IMG/VR virus record: IMGVR_UViG_3300031707_000034
Span: 1-46,001 of that record
Direction: 5' to 3' (one strand)
DNA: 46,001 nucleotides
Origin: a virus
Every line of letters begins with the position of its first letter. Positions within the stretch are counted from its first letter, which is position 1. Below, in pieces: positions 12,540 to 21,490 of this stretch. Under the pieces are notes generated by a model. It was not told where the DNA came from. It saw nothing but the letters and a program-made list of their open reading frames with translations, and did not search any database. The position numbers were made by a program, and so were the translations under genes.

Positions 12540-13203
12540 CCGAGGTATAGGCAAGTATTTAGCCAGCTACTATACCCAAAAGGGAGATACTGTTTACGGA
12601 TGTAGTAGAGGAGAGCCAGATATAGTAGCCCCGTTTGTAGACCCCTTCTATTATCACCACTCTTGCTTTGATGCAACCAATGAAGAGGATGTAAAGTGCT
12701 TTGCTAGTATGCTAAAGAGCATTGATGTTCTTATAAATAATGCTGGCATATCCTCTATGAACCATTCCCTCCTTACACCAATAAGTACGGTTAGAAAAAT
12801 AATAGATACAAACTTTATAGCTACTTTTACATTCTCACAATATGTATCTAAGCTAATGAACGATGGTGGTAGAATAGTAAACCTTTCGTCTGCAGCCTAC
12901 CCAATGCTACTGGAGGGAGAGGCGGTATATGCTGCCTCAAAAGCTGCGGTAGTTACCTTGACCCAGATAATGGCAAAGGAACTTGCTCATAGGAATATAA
13001 CTGTAAATGCTCTTGGTCCTAATCCAATAAAGACTGACCTTATAAAAGGAGTTCCGGAAAAAAAGATGAAGGAGTTAATACAAAGGCAGGCCATAAAGAG
13101 ATATGGTACATTTGAAGATATAACTAATGTTATAGACTTCTTTATTAAACCTGAAAGTAACTTTATAACAGGGCAGGTTATTTATCTTGGAGGGGTTTCG
13201 TGA
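12514..13203 (+). CDS. Short-chain dehydrogenase, FabG-like 3-oxoacyl-ACP reductase
   Basis: 229 residues of classical SDR type: TGTSRGIGK (6-14) nucleotide-binding motif, NNAG (75-78), Ser near 124-125, and Tyr139/Lys143 (YAASK) as the catalytic triad. FabG enzymes reduce 3-oxoacyl-ACP to 3-hydroxyacyl-ACP with NADPH. The overlap with the carrier protein gene makes a carrier-bound substrate likely. It could alternatively act on a sugar, but the neighbours favour the acyl role. Confidence 0.85.
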   Translation: MRIVITGTSRGIGKYLASYYTQKGDTVYGCSRGEPDIVAPFVDPFYYHHSCFDATNEEDVKCFASMLKSIDVLINNAGISSMNHSLLTPISTVRKIIDTNFIATFTFSQYVSKLMNDGGRIVNLSSAAYPMLLEGEAVYAASKAAVVTLTQIMAKELAHRNITVNALGPNPIKTDLIKGVPEKKMKELIQRQAIKRYGTFEDITNVIDFFIKPESNFITGQVIYLGGVS

Positions 13204-14276
13204 CCGAGTTATTTAAAGACTTTGATGATAGAAAGGATTTCATTTGTGCCATAGTGGGTAAGCACTCTATGACATATGAACAGGTGTGTGAAGAAATTCT
13301 TATCCCCATGATTTCTTTAGATGGAGATAGGGAAGTATTTACATTCTCTACCTCAGGTTCCTCAGGCACTCCAAAAATAGTTTACCACGATGCTAAGAAA
13401 TTCTTAGAAAAATATAGGGTAGACAGGCCTGCTTATACCACCTTAGTTACTATGAAGCCCAAACATATGGGGGGGATTGATGCAATTCTAAAGACCATGT
13501 ATAGTGGTGGAAAAATTATCTTCCCAGAAAATCTACAACCAGATACTATCTTTACTGCCATAGATTTACGTAATGTTCAGGTAGTGGTGGCATCACCGTC
13601 TCTTCTAAAGCTATTAGCCATAAGTGGACTTTCAACCAAGTTTGATTTAAGTTCTGTAGAAGTAGTTGCATATGGCTCGGAAAAGATGCCCGAAACCTTT
13701 CTTATAAAAGTTCAGGAGATGTTCAAGAACGCTAAACTAAAGCAGACCTATGGCATAACCGAAATAGGCACACTTAGAACACACTCTAAAGGTTCTGACT
13801 CTACTTGGATGAAGCTGGTTGGAAATGAACAGACAAGGGTTGTGGATGGGGTTCTCCAGATAAGAACAGATAGTTCTTTTATTAGATATGGAGAAGGTCC
13901 TGGTCCTTTTATAGAAGATGGTTGGTATGTTACCGGAGATCTTGTAGAGCAGGACGGAGAGTATATCAGGATACTAGGCAGAGAATCTGACATAATTAAT
14001 GTTGGTGGAGAGAAGGTATACCCACCTGAAATAGAAGATGTAATATCAGAAGTTCCCGAAGTAGTGGATGTTTTAGTTACTGGGGAGAAGAATGAGCTTT
14101 TAGGACAGGTAGTTGTTGCTACTGTTTACACAACCTCAAAAGATACTGCCGATCTAAAATACTCCATTAAAGACCACTGCAAAGAAAGACTAGAGAAATA
14201 TAAAATCCCAATAAAAATTTATTTTTCGGATGAACCACTAATAACGGATAGAGCGAAGAAGAGGAGAAAAAGATGA
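13200..14276 (+). CDS. Short AMP-forming acyl ligase (ANL superfamily)
   Basis: 358 residues beginning at GTG 13200 (GTGA overlap with the FabG stop). It carries FTFSTSGSSGTPKIVYH (ATP-grasping P-loop A3), QTYGITEIGT (A5), GWYVTGDLVEQDG with GRESDIINVGGEKVYPPEIE (A7-A8), and a C-terminal RAKKRRKR where the catalytic Lys of A10 would lie. ANL enzymes usually have about 500 residues with 150 or more before the P-loop. Here fewer than 60 precede it, so the N-terminal subdomain is largely missing. It likely activates a small acid and loads it on the carrier protein. Confidence 0.85.
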   Translation: MTELFKDFDDRKDFICAIVGKHSMTYEQVCEEILIPMISLDGDREVFTFSTSGSSGTPKIVYHDAKKFLEKYRVDRPAYTTLVTMKPKHMGGIDAILKTMYSGGKIIFPENLQPDTIFTAIDLRNVQVVVASPSLLKLLAISGLSTKFDLSSVEVVAYGSEKMPETFLIKVQEMFKNAKLKQTYGITEIGTLRTHSKGSDSTWMKLVGNEQTRVVDGVLQIRTDSSFIRYGEGPGPFIEDGWYVTGDLVEQDGEYIRILGRESDIINVGGEKVYPPEIEDVISEVPEVVDVLVTGEKNELLGQVVVATVYTTSKDTADLKYSIKDHCKERLEKYKIPIKIYFSDEPLITDRAKKRRKR

Positions 14277-14791
14277 AATTAGAACTAGGATCTGGGTATC
14301 ACCCAATAGACGGATTTACTCATGTAGACATAAATCCTAACTGCCCACACTTAGAGTATGTATCAAGCGTAGATAATTTACCCATGTTTGAAACAAACTC
14401 TGCAGAGGTGATGAGAGCATGTGATGTATTAGAGCACTTTTCATACCGAGATACTTTGCGTGTGCTATCAGAGTGGTATAGAATTCTAGCTCCAGGAGGT
14501 AGCATATACATACAATGTCCAAACGCTAAACTACTTGCCGAAAGATGGCTAAAGGGGGACCTACCAAAAGTGGATGGTATGCCCATAGATTTCTCCGCTT
14601 CTTATTGGATTATGGGAGGACAGGAAGATAATACCTTTGCAAAGAGGGGGGATGATTGGAGGTGGAACGCACACTATACCTTATTCTCTCCAGAATCATT
14701 ATTGTTCTATTTAGAGAAGGTAGGGTTTGTGGACATAATTATAGAATCTGACGGAGGCTCCAACTTAGTTTGTTGGGCACATAAAAAATAA
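14273..14791 (+). CDS. Class I SAM-dependent methyltransferase
   Basis: 172 residues with LELGSGYHPIDGFTHVDIN (motif I and acidic loop, 3-21), ACDVLEHFSYRDTLRVLSEWYRIL (post-motif helix) and PGGSIYIQCPN, the pattern of Methyltransf_11-type enzymes. It overlaps the ligase stop by four bases and ends directly before the terminase ATG. It is the last cassette member; target probably the glycan or its acyl group. Confidence 0.82.
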   Translation: MKLELGSGYHPIDGFTHVDINPNCPHLEYVSSVDNLPMFETNSAEVMRACDVLEHFSYRDTLRVLSEWYRILAPGGSIYIQCPNAKLLAERWLKGDLPKVDGMPIDFSASYWIMGGQEDNTFAKRGDDWRWNAHYTLFSPESLLFYLEKVGFVDIIIESDGGSNLVCWAHKK

Positions 14792-17368
14792 ATGCCTATA
14801 GTAGAAAAAGCAACCCCAGAAGATTTAATACTATATGAGATATTCAAAAACCCCGTGTTATTTGGGGAATTTGTAATGAACATAGATAGCATACCTGGAG
14901 ATCCTGAGTTTGAACTAACACCTTATCAGAGAGAATTCATGCTGGACTTCAGTAACTACGTGTCTCTGTGCTGTGCCCGTGCAGTAGGAAAGACGGTAGC
15001 TATCTCCATACTTTTATTATGGGCCTTGATATTTAATATCTTTCCAAATGATTACATAGTTTACTCAGTACCTAATAAGGTTCACCTAGAGCCAGTATTC
15101 ACCACATTATCCAGATTACTACGCTCTAATTCAATTCTAAAACAATTCATAGAGCCAAAGGGAGGTATAAACAACTCAGAGTTTTCTTTGAAGCTACTAA
15201 ACAATACCAAACTTATGTGTCGTATCGCAGGTCAGTCTGGTACAGGTGCAAATGTTATTGGTCTACACAGTCCATATGTTTTACTGGATGAGGCAGGTTA
15301 CTACCCAGTAGCCACATTCAACGAACTACAGCCTGTTATAAACACATGGGAACAGGGTTTTAAGTTACTTGTATCTGGAGTACCTACTGGGGTAAGAGAG
15401 AATAACGTACTCTATCACTGTGACAGGGAAAATACTAACTATACCAAGCATAGGGTTTCAGCTTTTCAAAACCCTAGATTCTTTGAGAAGGATAAGGAAA
15501 GAGCTATAGAGCAGTATGGTGGTGAAGAATCTGACGAGTATATTCACTCAGTACTGGGTCAGCATGGGAAACCAATCTTCTCATTGTTCGACAGAAGTAC
15601 CTTCCAAATCCAGCCTTATCCCATCTATAAACTTACTATAGATGGGATAACGGAGTCCGAAAATCTAGCTGGCATACTGGCAAAAGTAGCTATGATACCA
15701 CCCCTGAAGGATGATAGAGTGGACAGAATATTTGGTATAGATTTGGGCTACTGCTATTCAGACGATACTGAGGTACTAACTAAGAGAGGGTGGTTGAAAC
15801 ATCAAGACATGACTACGGAGGATATAGTTGCCTGTTTTGATACAGAAACATCCAAAATAAAGTGGGATCATCCTATATATATATGGGAACAGGAGTATAA
15901 AGGAGAAATGTTAGAGATCTCAGGAAAGAGTACAAATTTTATGGTGTCTCCAAAACACTCTGTATGGGTAAATAAATATAGAGAATATAAACCAACAAAG
16001 TATGAAAAACTGATGGCTAAGGATTTACTGCACCTAAAAAATAATAGATTTAGTGTAAAAATTTCAGCCCCCTCCGAAAACCAAATCGGTCCTATAACCT
16101 TTGATGTACCCAGTTATATTATAAATAAAAAAGAAAAAAAACCCACAAATATAAGTATGTCTATTTGGCTACAGTTTTTAGCTTGGTTTATTTCCGAAGG
16201 GTCTGCAACAGCAAATGCAAGTTGGGAAGTAAACATTAGTCAGAGCTTGGGAAAATATTCCAAGTTAATTGATGAAATGTTTAAACACCTTCCCTATACA
16301 GTAACAAGAAAAGAGTTTACTACCCAACGGGGTAAACAACAAATTAATTGGAGAATAACTTGTAAAGAGTTGTGTTTGTGGCTTAGAGAAAATTGTGGGA
16401 TTCATTCTGAAAATAAAAGAATCCCCAACTTTGTGTTTGATTGTTCTACTGAGGATCAGGAGTTATTTTTAAGAACATTGCTTATGGGAGATGGTTCAAG
16501 AGTAAATTCTAGCAGATCACCCCAATATAATAGTCAATCAGAAGAATTAGTAGATCAATTTCAACAAATGGCCATATCTTTAGGATATTCTTCCACTAAA
16601 GGTTACTATAAAAAGGGAAATATGTATAGGGCCACTCTTATGGATAAACAGGAAAATCAGTTGTACAGGGATAGTAGTATTAGGAGTGTAGACTACAGTG
16701 GAAAAATATACTGCCTAAAAACAAGAACTGGTTTCTACGTTACTAGAAGAAAGGGTAAAACAGTAATTGCTGGAAACACAGAACCAACGGCGATATTTAT
16801 TATGTATTTGGACGACATAGACAGACTGAAATTTCATGCAAAAATACAATTATCCAAAGTATCTTATCCGGTTCAAGAGAAGATAATAGATCTTTTGGAC
16901 TCCAGATTCAACCCATCTATAATAGGAATAGATAAGGGAAGTTCAGGTATATCCGTTATACAGGATCTACTAGAACTTAAAGACTACCTACACAAAGATT
17001 TTAAAAAGAAAATAGTGCCGATTGATTTCTCATCTTCTATGATTCTAGGCCTTAGCACAGAGGGAGAGGAGATAAAATCAAAGACCAAACCATTTACCGT
17101 CTCTATTCTACAAGATTATACCAATAATGGAAGGATTGTATATACGACTACTGATATGGAAACTGTGGTAGAATTAGAAAGGATGACCTATACAAAGACG
17201 GTCAGTGGGGAGATAGCATACAGGACCCTTACAACTAAGGGAGGAAAGAGGGGAGAAGATCACTTTACTTCTGCTCTACTGTGTGCGGCTACCTCTTATT
17301 ACTTAATGAACGAGTTCTCCTTTTCAAGAAGAACCAAGAAAAAATTGCTAAGGTCGGGATGGCTATAA
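14792..17368 (+). CDS. terL: Large terminase subunit interrupted by an intein
   Basis: 858 residues, of which 516 form the terminase. Packaging ATPase: CARAVGKT (61-68, Walker A) and YVLLDEAGYY (162-171, Walker B with the catalytic Glu). Nuclease: GIDLGY joined to TEPTAIFI after splicing, giving the first RuvC-type acidic site, then IGIDKGSSG and GEDHFTSALL with the late acidic residue. Residues 321-662 are an in-frame intein (described separately) placed exactly in the first nuclease motif, so unspliced protein should lack nuclease activity. TerL cuts concatemers and pumps DNA into the prohead. It follows the methyltransferase directly and precedes the portal. Confidence 0.95.
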   Translation: MPIVEKATPEDLILYEIFKNPVLFGEFVMNIDSIPGDPEFELTPYQREFMLDFSNYVSLCCARAVGKTVAISILLLWALIFNIFPNDYIVYSVPNKVHLEPVFTTLSRLLRSNSILKQFIEPKGGINNSEFSLKLLNNTKLMCRIAGQSGTGANVIGLHSPYVLLDEAGYYPVATFNELQPVINTWEQGFKLLVSGVPTGVRENNVLYHCDRENTNYTKHRVSAFQNPRFFEKDKERAIEQYGGEESDEYIHSVLGQHGKPIFSLFDRSTFQIQPYPIYKLTIDGITESENLAGILAKVAMIPPLKDDRVDRIFGIDLGYCYSDDTEVLTKRGWLKHQDMTTEDIVACFDTETSKIKWDHPIYIWEQEYKGEMLEISGKSTNFMVSPKHSVWVNKYREYKPTKYEKLMAKDLLHLKNNRFSVKISAPSENQIGPITFDVPSYIINKKEKKPTNISMSIWLQFLAWFISEGSATANASWEVNISQSLGKYSKLIDEMFKHLPYTVTRKEFTTQRGKQQINWRITCKELCLWLRENCGIHSENKRIPNFVFDCSTEDQELFLRTLLMGDGSRVNSSRSPQYNSQSEELVDQFQQMAISLGYSSTKGYYKKGNMYRATLMDKQENQLYRDSSIRSVDYSGKIYCLKTRTGFYVTRRKGKTVIAGNTEPTAIFIMYLDDIDRLKFHAKIQLSKVSYPVQEKIIDLLDSRFNPSIIGIDKGSSGISVIQDLLELKDYLHKDFKKKIVPIDFSSSMILGLSTEGEEIKSKTKPFTVSILQDYTNNGRIVYTTTDMETVVELERMTYTKTVSGEIAYRTLTTKGGKRGEDHFTSALLCAATSYYLMNEFSFSRRTKKKLLRSGWL
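15752..16777 (+). mobile_element. Intein with LAGLIDADG-type homing endonuclease in terL
   Basis: 342 residues. Splicing marks: Cys1 in CYSDDTEVLTKRGW (block A), FMVSPKHSVWV (block B His), and IYCLKTRTGFYVTRR with final GKTVIAGN followed by Thr as +1 residue. The penultimate residue is Gly rather than the usual His, a variant known in some phage inteins. Two dodecapeptide-like motifs, FLAWFISEGS (462-471) and LRTLLMGDGS (560-569), spaced about 98 residues apart, indicate a DOD homing endonuclease. Removing it restores GIDLGY-TEPTAIF. Confidence 0.93.
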
Positions 17369-17371
17369 ATT

Positions 17372-18886
17372 ATGACAACAGAAGTTAAACAAAAAAAGGT
17401 GGCATATACCAAGAAGGCAGAATTTATTTATGCAGAAAACCCTCTAAAGATTATAAACCCGTGGAGCGTAAAACCTACAGATAAGTCAGCTACAATAGAC
17501 CAGAATGGTTTTAGTGCTATGGTGAATAAGTGTAGATTTTATTATAGGAAGGACGCACTTACCTCAACGACAATAAATAAACTTATAGAGATAGGAATTA
17601 ATGACTTGGAATTTTCCAAGAACGGACTCAGTGACAACGAGTTAAGAGTATTCACGGGAATGGAACAGCAACTACTTGATTTTGCTGAGGACATGGCACT
17701 TGAGTTCTTAATTTCAGGTCTTGTGGTTCCTGAATTCAAATATATAGTGAAGGGTAAAGAAGAGGTGGCCAGACTGGGGGTAAAGAAGTATACACACCTG
17801 ACACTTCCCGACAGTCTTTGGCTTAGAGACCCAACCACCATAGAAATAAAAAAGACTATAATCTCCAATAAACCATCCTATTATGTTATAATACCAGATG
17901 AGTTAAGATACTTTATTAATAAAAAGGGTAAGTATCCTGACGGAACGGAAGACCCAAAGCTATATGCATGGCTAGTGTCTTATTACCCTAAGTTCGTTCA
18001 GGATATAGAAAGCGGAAAGAGTAAGGTATTGTTAGACAATCCCTATATTCTTAGAAGAAGGGTCATACAGGATTCACCTTATCCAGTACCTTATCTTTCC
18101 GCAGCTCTGGATATATTAGAGCATAAGAGGAACTTGAGGAAAGCTGACTATTCCATTGTTACAAAGGTAATCAGTTCTATTCTTCATGTAAAGATAGGTA
18201 GTGATGAGTTCCCCATGACGGATTCCGAAGAAGACTCTGACATGCTGAACCAGATAAAGGATCAGTTATCCTGGAGAAACGCTTCTTATAATGTGGTAGA
18301 GAATATATTTCAATTCTATTCAAACCATACCGTAAACATGGAGTGGGTGTTTCCAAATGTAGAACTACTTCTTAGTGAAGCAAAGTATAAGGAAGTAAAT
18401 CAAGAGCTAATCTTTGCTTTAGGCTTCCCTAGAACACTTATAGCAGGAGAATCAGAAAGAAGTAATGCATCTGATCCTGAATATTCAGCCATTGCCCCAG
18501 TCAGGACAATGGATAATTTTAGAAATAAAATCCGTAATATACTCCAACAGGTAGTATATGATATAGCAACAAAGAATAATTTTTCGTCAGTTCCTGATAT
18601 AGAGTTCAAACCTATAAATTTGTATGATTTCAAAACCTATATAGACGCAATGAAGATGTTATTGGATACAGGCTCACTAAGTAGAACATCACTGGCTGAC
18701 ATCTTTGGCTACTCATTCAATGACGAACTTGAATTAAGAACAGAGGAACAGAAGAAATTAGAGAAATCTGGAGTACCAGAATTTCAACCTACTCCTAATA
18801 GTAGAGTACCAGAAATTTCACCGACTGGACCTAAGACAACTACCATTACAAAGAAACCAGCTAAAAAGCCAGTTTCGGGGCAATAA
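17372..18886 (+). CDS. Portal protein
   Basis: 504 residues in the portal position (directly after terL, before protease/scaffold), the usual size for the family. It is mixed alpha/beta with few hydrophobic runs, DIVTK-type helical stem segments (about 240-290), and a Pro/Lys-rich disordered C-terminus (PTGPKTTTITKKPAKKPV). The portal forms the dodecameric ring at the capsid vertex through which DNA enters and the tail attaches. Assignment rests on gene order and size more than on a diagnostic motif. Confidence 0.8.
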   Translation: MTTEVKQKKVAYTKKAEFIYAENPLKIINPWSVKPTDKSATIDQNGFSAMVNKCRFYYRKDALTSTTINKLIEIGINDLEFSKNGLSDNELRVFTGMEQQLLDFAEDMALEFLISGLVVPEFKYIVKGKEEVARLGVKKYTHLTLPDSLWLRDPTTIEIKKTIISNKPSYYVIIPDELRYFINKKGKYPDGTEDPKLYAWLVSYYPKFVQDIESGKSKVLLDNPYILRRRVIQDSPYPVPYLSAALDILEHKRNLRKADYSIVTKVISSILHVKIGSDEFPMTDSEEDSDMLNQIKDQLSWRNASYNVVENIFQFYSNHTVNMEWVFPNVELLLSEAKYKEVNQELIFALGFPRTLIAGESERSNASDPEYSAIAPVRTMDNFRNKIRNILQQVVYDIATKNNFSSVPDIEFKPINLYDFKTYIDAMKMLLDTGSLSRTSLADIFGYSFNDELELRTEEQKKLEKSGVPEFQPTPNSRVPEISPTGPKTTTITKKPAKKPVSGQ

Positions 18887-18889
18887 AAC

Positions 18890-19900
18890 ATGACAAAATC
18901 ATTTATAATAAGTACAAATATAGAAGATATGTTAGAATCATCTGAAGATGATGAATTTTCTGAAATTAAAGAAGCAGTATCATCTACTGTATCTGACAAT
19001 ATGACCATATCTTGGGCTAAGTTTATTCTAACAGATGACCAACCCAATGAAAACAAAATGCGTATACCACAGTCAGAATTCAGTAACCTTATCCGTACAG
19101 GTACATATATGCCCTTTAAAATGGCATATGAAAAATTTAAAGACGGACATGAAGAATCTTATCCATTAGGCGTTATAGCACAACTGAAACAATCTGGGAA
19201 TCAGATAGTTGCTCTAGCAGCCCTTTGGCGGAGAGAGCGAGAACAGGATATAGAATATCTAAAAACCTGTATCGCTGAAAAGACACCTGTAAATGTTTCT
19301 TGGGAAATATTACATGACGACTCAAAGTTTGATGAAGATGGTATAGAGGACTTAATCGGTACGTCTCTACGAGGAGTAACTATAGTTGGTAGACCTGCCT
19401 ATGCAGGAAGAACCCCAGTACTTCAAGTGGCGTCAGCAGAAACACAGGATAATTCTAACTCGGAGGACAATACATTGGACGAACTAGAACAATTAAAGCA
19501 GGAGATGGTAGATCTTAAGGCATCTCTAGCAAGTAAAGACACAGAACTGGCGGAGAAAGTGACCAAGTTGACAGAGATGGAAACTGAATTAACTTCTTTA
19601 CGTGAGTTTAAGGCTTCTATAGAAAGTAAGGAAGCAACACTTGCTAAGTTCCTTGAAGTAAAGGACATCTTCAGCAAAGCAGGTATTACTAAACCTGACA
19701 CTTATTTTGAAGAGAATAAGGAAAAACTATTGAACATGAACAAGGGAGACCTTGAATTCATGGTACAAGAACTTGTGGCATTTTCTTCAACCCAACAGGC
19801 AGTGGCTTCAACACAGATACCAGACCTGACTGGGGATGCACTAAAAGAATATAATGTTAAAGAACTTGCCGAAGAACTACGCAAAGACAGTTCTAAATAA
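18890..19900 (+). CDS. Prohead protease fused to scaffold-like coiled coil
   Basis: 336 residues. The first about 180 resemble phage prohead proteases (ISWAKFILTDDQPNENKMRIP start, VNVSWEILHDD, GTSLRGVTIVGRPAYAGRTPV near 165-185). About 195-260 is a strong heptad coiled coil (LEQLKQEMVDLKASLASKDT and onward), as in internal scaffolds, with an acidic helical C-terminus. Such fusions assemble the HK97-type prohead, then self-cleave and clear the interior. The catalytic residues are not certain by eye. It lies three bases after the portal stop and is followed by decoration and capsid genes. Confidence 0.75.
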   Translation: MTKSFIISTNIEDMLESSEDDEFSEIKEAVSSTVSDNMTISWAKFILTDDQPNENKMRIPQSEFSNLIRTGTYMPFKMAYEKFKDGHEESYPLGVIAQLKQSGNQIVALAALWRREREQDIEYLKTCIAEKTPVNVSWEILHDDSKFDEDGIEDLIGTSLRGVTIVGRPAYAGRTPVLQVASAETQDNSNSEDNTLDELEQLKQEMVDLKASLASKDTELAEKVTKLTEMETELTSLREFKASIESKEATLAKFLEVKDIFSKAGITKPDTYFEENKEKLLNMNKGDLEFMVQELVAFSSTQQAVASTQIPDLTGDALKEYNVKELAEELRKDSSK

Positions 19901-19918
19901 CTTTGGAGGAATAACTAA

Positions 19919-20491
19919 ATGGAAATTAATGATTTTGAAAAGGTAAAGGGTGTTGTGACTACAGAGGACATCGTTGAAGGACGCTTTGTAGTTCTAGGTG
20001 GAGCACACTCAGAGACCTATGGCTTCGGTAGTAGGGAAGATTTACAAGGAGCGAAAGTTCCTCATACTGCTGAAGAAGGTTTAAGAGCCAAATATATAAT
20101 CACTTGGCCTGTAAGTAATGGTCAGACCCCTATATATGAGCCAACCCCATCTTATCCCTTCTCTTTGAGACAGGGTTTTGGTGGAGCTGCTAACGTACCT
20201 TTTGATGCAAAAGTGTACTTGACATACCCTGGATACACAGACGGAGAGACTATTCCATCCGGCAGCCTAGCACTAGCTTTTACAGAGGGAACTTTCACAA
20301 TCCCATCTGGTAGTTATATTTATGGTGCTAATATTATTGTTCCAGGTGCTGCACTTGTTGTATGTACCGTAGATGGAGACACTACCAATGCAGGTAAAGT
20401 AAAGTATGCCGCAGCTTTGGCTGTTGGTGTGATTGGCTTTACTGAAAGTTGGGATGAGACTACCGGAAAGCTAACTGTAAGGGTTGAATAA
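19919..20491 (+). CDS. Putative capsid decoration protein
   Basis: 190 residues, beta-rich and Gly/Thr/Pro-rich, with a TTEDIVEGRFVVLGG start and repeats of short strands, placed between the protease/scaffold and the major capsid gene, where many siphoviruses encode a head-stabilising protein. TTTGGAGG lies before the ATG. No catalytic motif. Decoration proteins trimerise on the mature capsid. The alternative is a minor structural component of the head. Confidence 0.6.
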   Translation: MEINDFEKVKGVVTTEDIVEGRFVVLGGAHSETYGFGSREDLQGAKVPHTAEEGLRAKYIITWPVSNGQTPIYEPTPSYPFSLRQGFGGAANVPFDAKVYLTYPGYTDGETIPSGSLALAFTEGTFTIPSGSYIYGANIIVPGAALVVCTVDGDTTNAGKVKYAAALAVGVIGFTESWDETTGKLTVRVE

Positions 20492-20514
20492 ACTCTTAGG
20501 AGGAAATTAAAACA

Positions 20515-21426
20515 ATGGATGAAAAAATCAAGGAGAGTATCGCCTCTTTAATGAAAGATAAAGGCCAAAGAGACGCACTAGCTCAGTTATTTGTAGAATA
20601 TGTTCAGCCACATCATCTTACAGTTGACTTTGTAAGTATGTTATTGAACTCAAGATCCCTAAAACCAGGTGATGCTCTAGTAAAGAAAGTACGCAAGGGC
20701 ATCAAGGTTAGAACCCTAGTTCCAGGTTCTGTTCATTTAGCATCAGAGATCACCGTAAGTGAGAGAATGAACTTCGCTCTAGACGGTGCTGATGTCAAAG
20801 TAATGGCTAACTATTGGGAACTAGATTCAGGGGAACTTGGAACTATTGCTTCTATACGAAGTGAGATGGAAGCCAAACTACGAGACTACTTTTTGGCAAA
20901 GGTTTTCACAGCCCTATCAAGTATTTGGACTGTTGGAAATACCCCAGATAACTTTGTAGCCACTGGTGCTACCATTACCAATACCGTATTAGAGGCCGCT
21001 ATTGACAGAATCAATGCAACTACTGGTGGTGTAAAAGCCGTAGTAGGAACTAGAGCTGCCATGACCCCAATCACCAAGTTTGGTGCTTTCTGGGCGGATC
21101 CTGGTGGAACTGAATACGGGTATGTACCCGAAAGAATCCAGCAAATTATGGCAACAGGTATGTTGGGTAACTACTATGGTGCTCCTCTTCTAACCCTAGA
21201 ACAGGAATATGACAACCCACAGGATCACAACAAACTGCTACCTGAGAATCTAATTCTCGTTATAGGGCAGAATGTAGGTGAATTTATTACCTATGGGGAA
21301 GTTAAGACCAAGCAGTATGATGATATGAAACCAACACCTCCTTACTGGTTCCTAGAACTATACCAACAGTTTGGTATGATTATAGACAACGCAGAAGGAA
21401 TTTACGTAATACAACTGGGAAGTTAA
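20515..21426 (+). CDS. Major capsid protein, HK97-like
   Basis: 303 residues with a strong AGGAGG ribosome site, as expected for the most abundant virion protein. It has an N-terminal helical segment (1-45), a long E-loop-like part (VRKGIKVRTLVPGSVHLASE), the spine helix region DYFLAKVFTALSSIW, and GGVKAVVGTRAAMTPI in the A-domain position. The length is right for an HK97-fold capsid. A terminator-like hairpin follows immediately. The gene order protease/scaffold, decoration, capsid supports the call. Confidence 0.85.
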   Translation: MDEKIKESIASLMKDKGQRDALAQLFVEYVQPHHLTVDFVSMLLNSRSLKPGDALVKKVRKGIKVRTLVPGSVHLASEITVSERMNFALDGADVKVMANYWELDSGELGTIASIRSEMEAKLRDYFLAKVFTALSSIWTVGNTPDNFVATGATITNTVLEAAIDRINATTGGVKAVVGTRAAMTPITKFGAFWADPGGTEYGYVPERIQQIMATGMLGNYYGAPLLTLEQEYDNPQDHNKLLPENLILVIGQNVGEFITYGEVKTKQYDDMKPTPPYWFLELYQQFGMIIDNAEGIYVIQLGS

Positions 21427-21433
21427 GGATTGA

Positions 21434-21461
21434 TGGAGGAGGTAGCCCCTCCTCCATTTTC
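21434..21461 (+). terminator. Terminator hairpin after capsid gene
   Basis: A perfect 9-bp G+C-rich stem TGGAGGAGG (21434-21442) / CCTCCTCCA (21448-21456) with a five-base loop, followed by TTTTC. It lies 8 nt after the capsid stop. The T run is short, so it may act partially and keep capsid mRNA more abundant than downstream messages. Confidence 0.8.
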
Positions 21462-21490
21462 AATGATATAAGGAATTAGAAGGAGAACAT

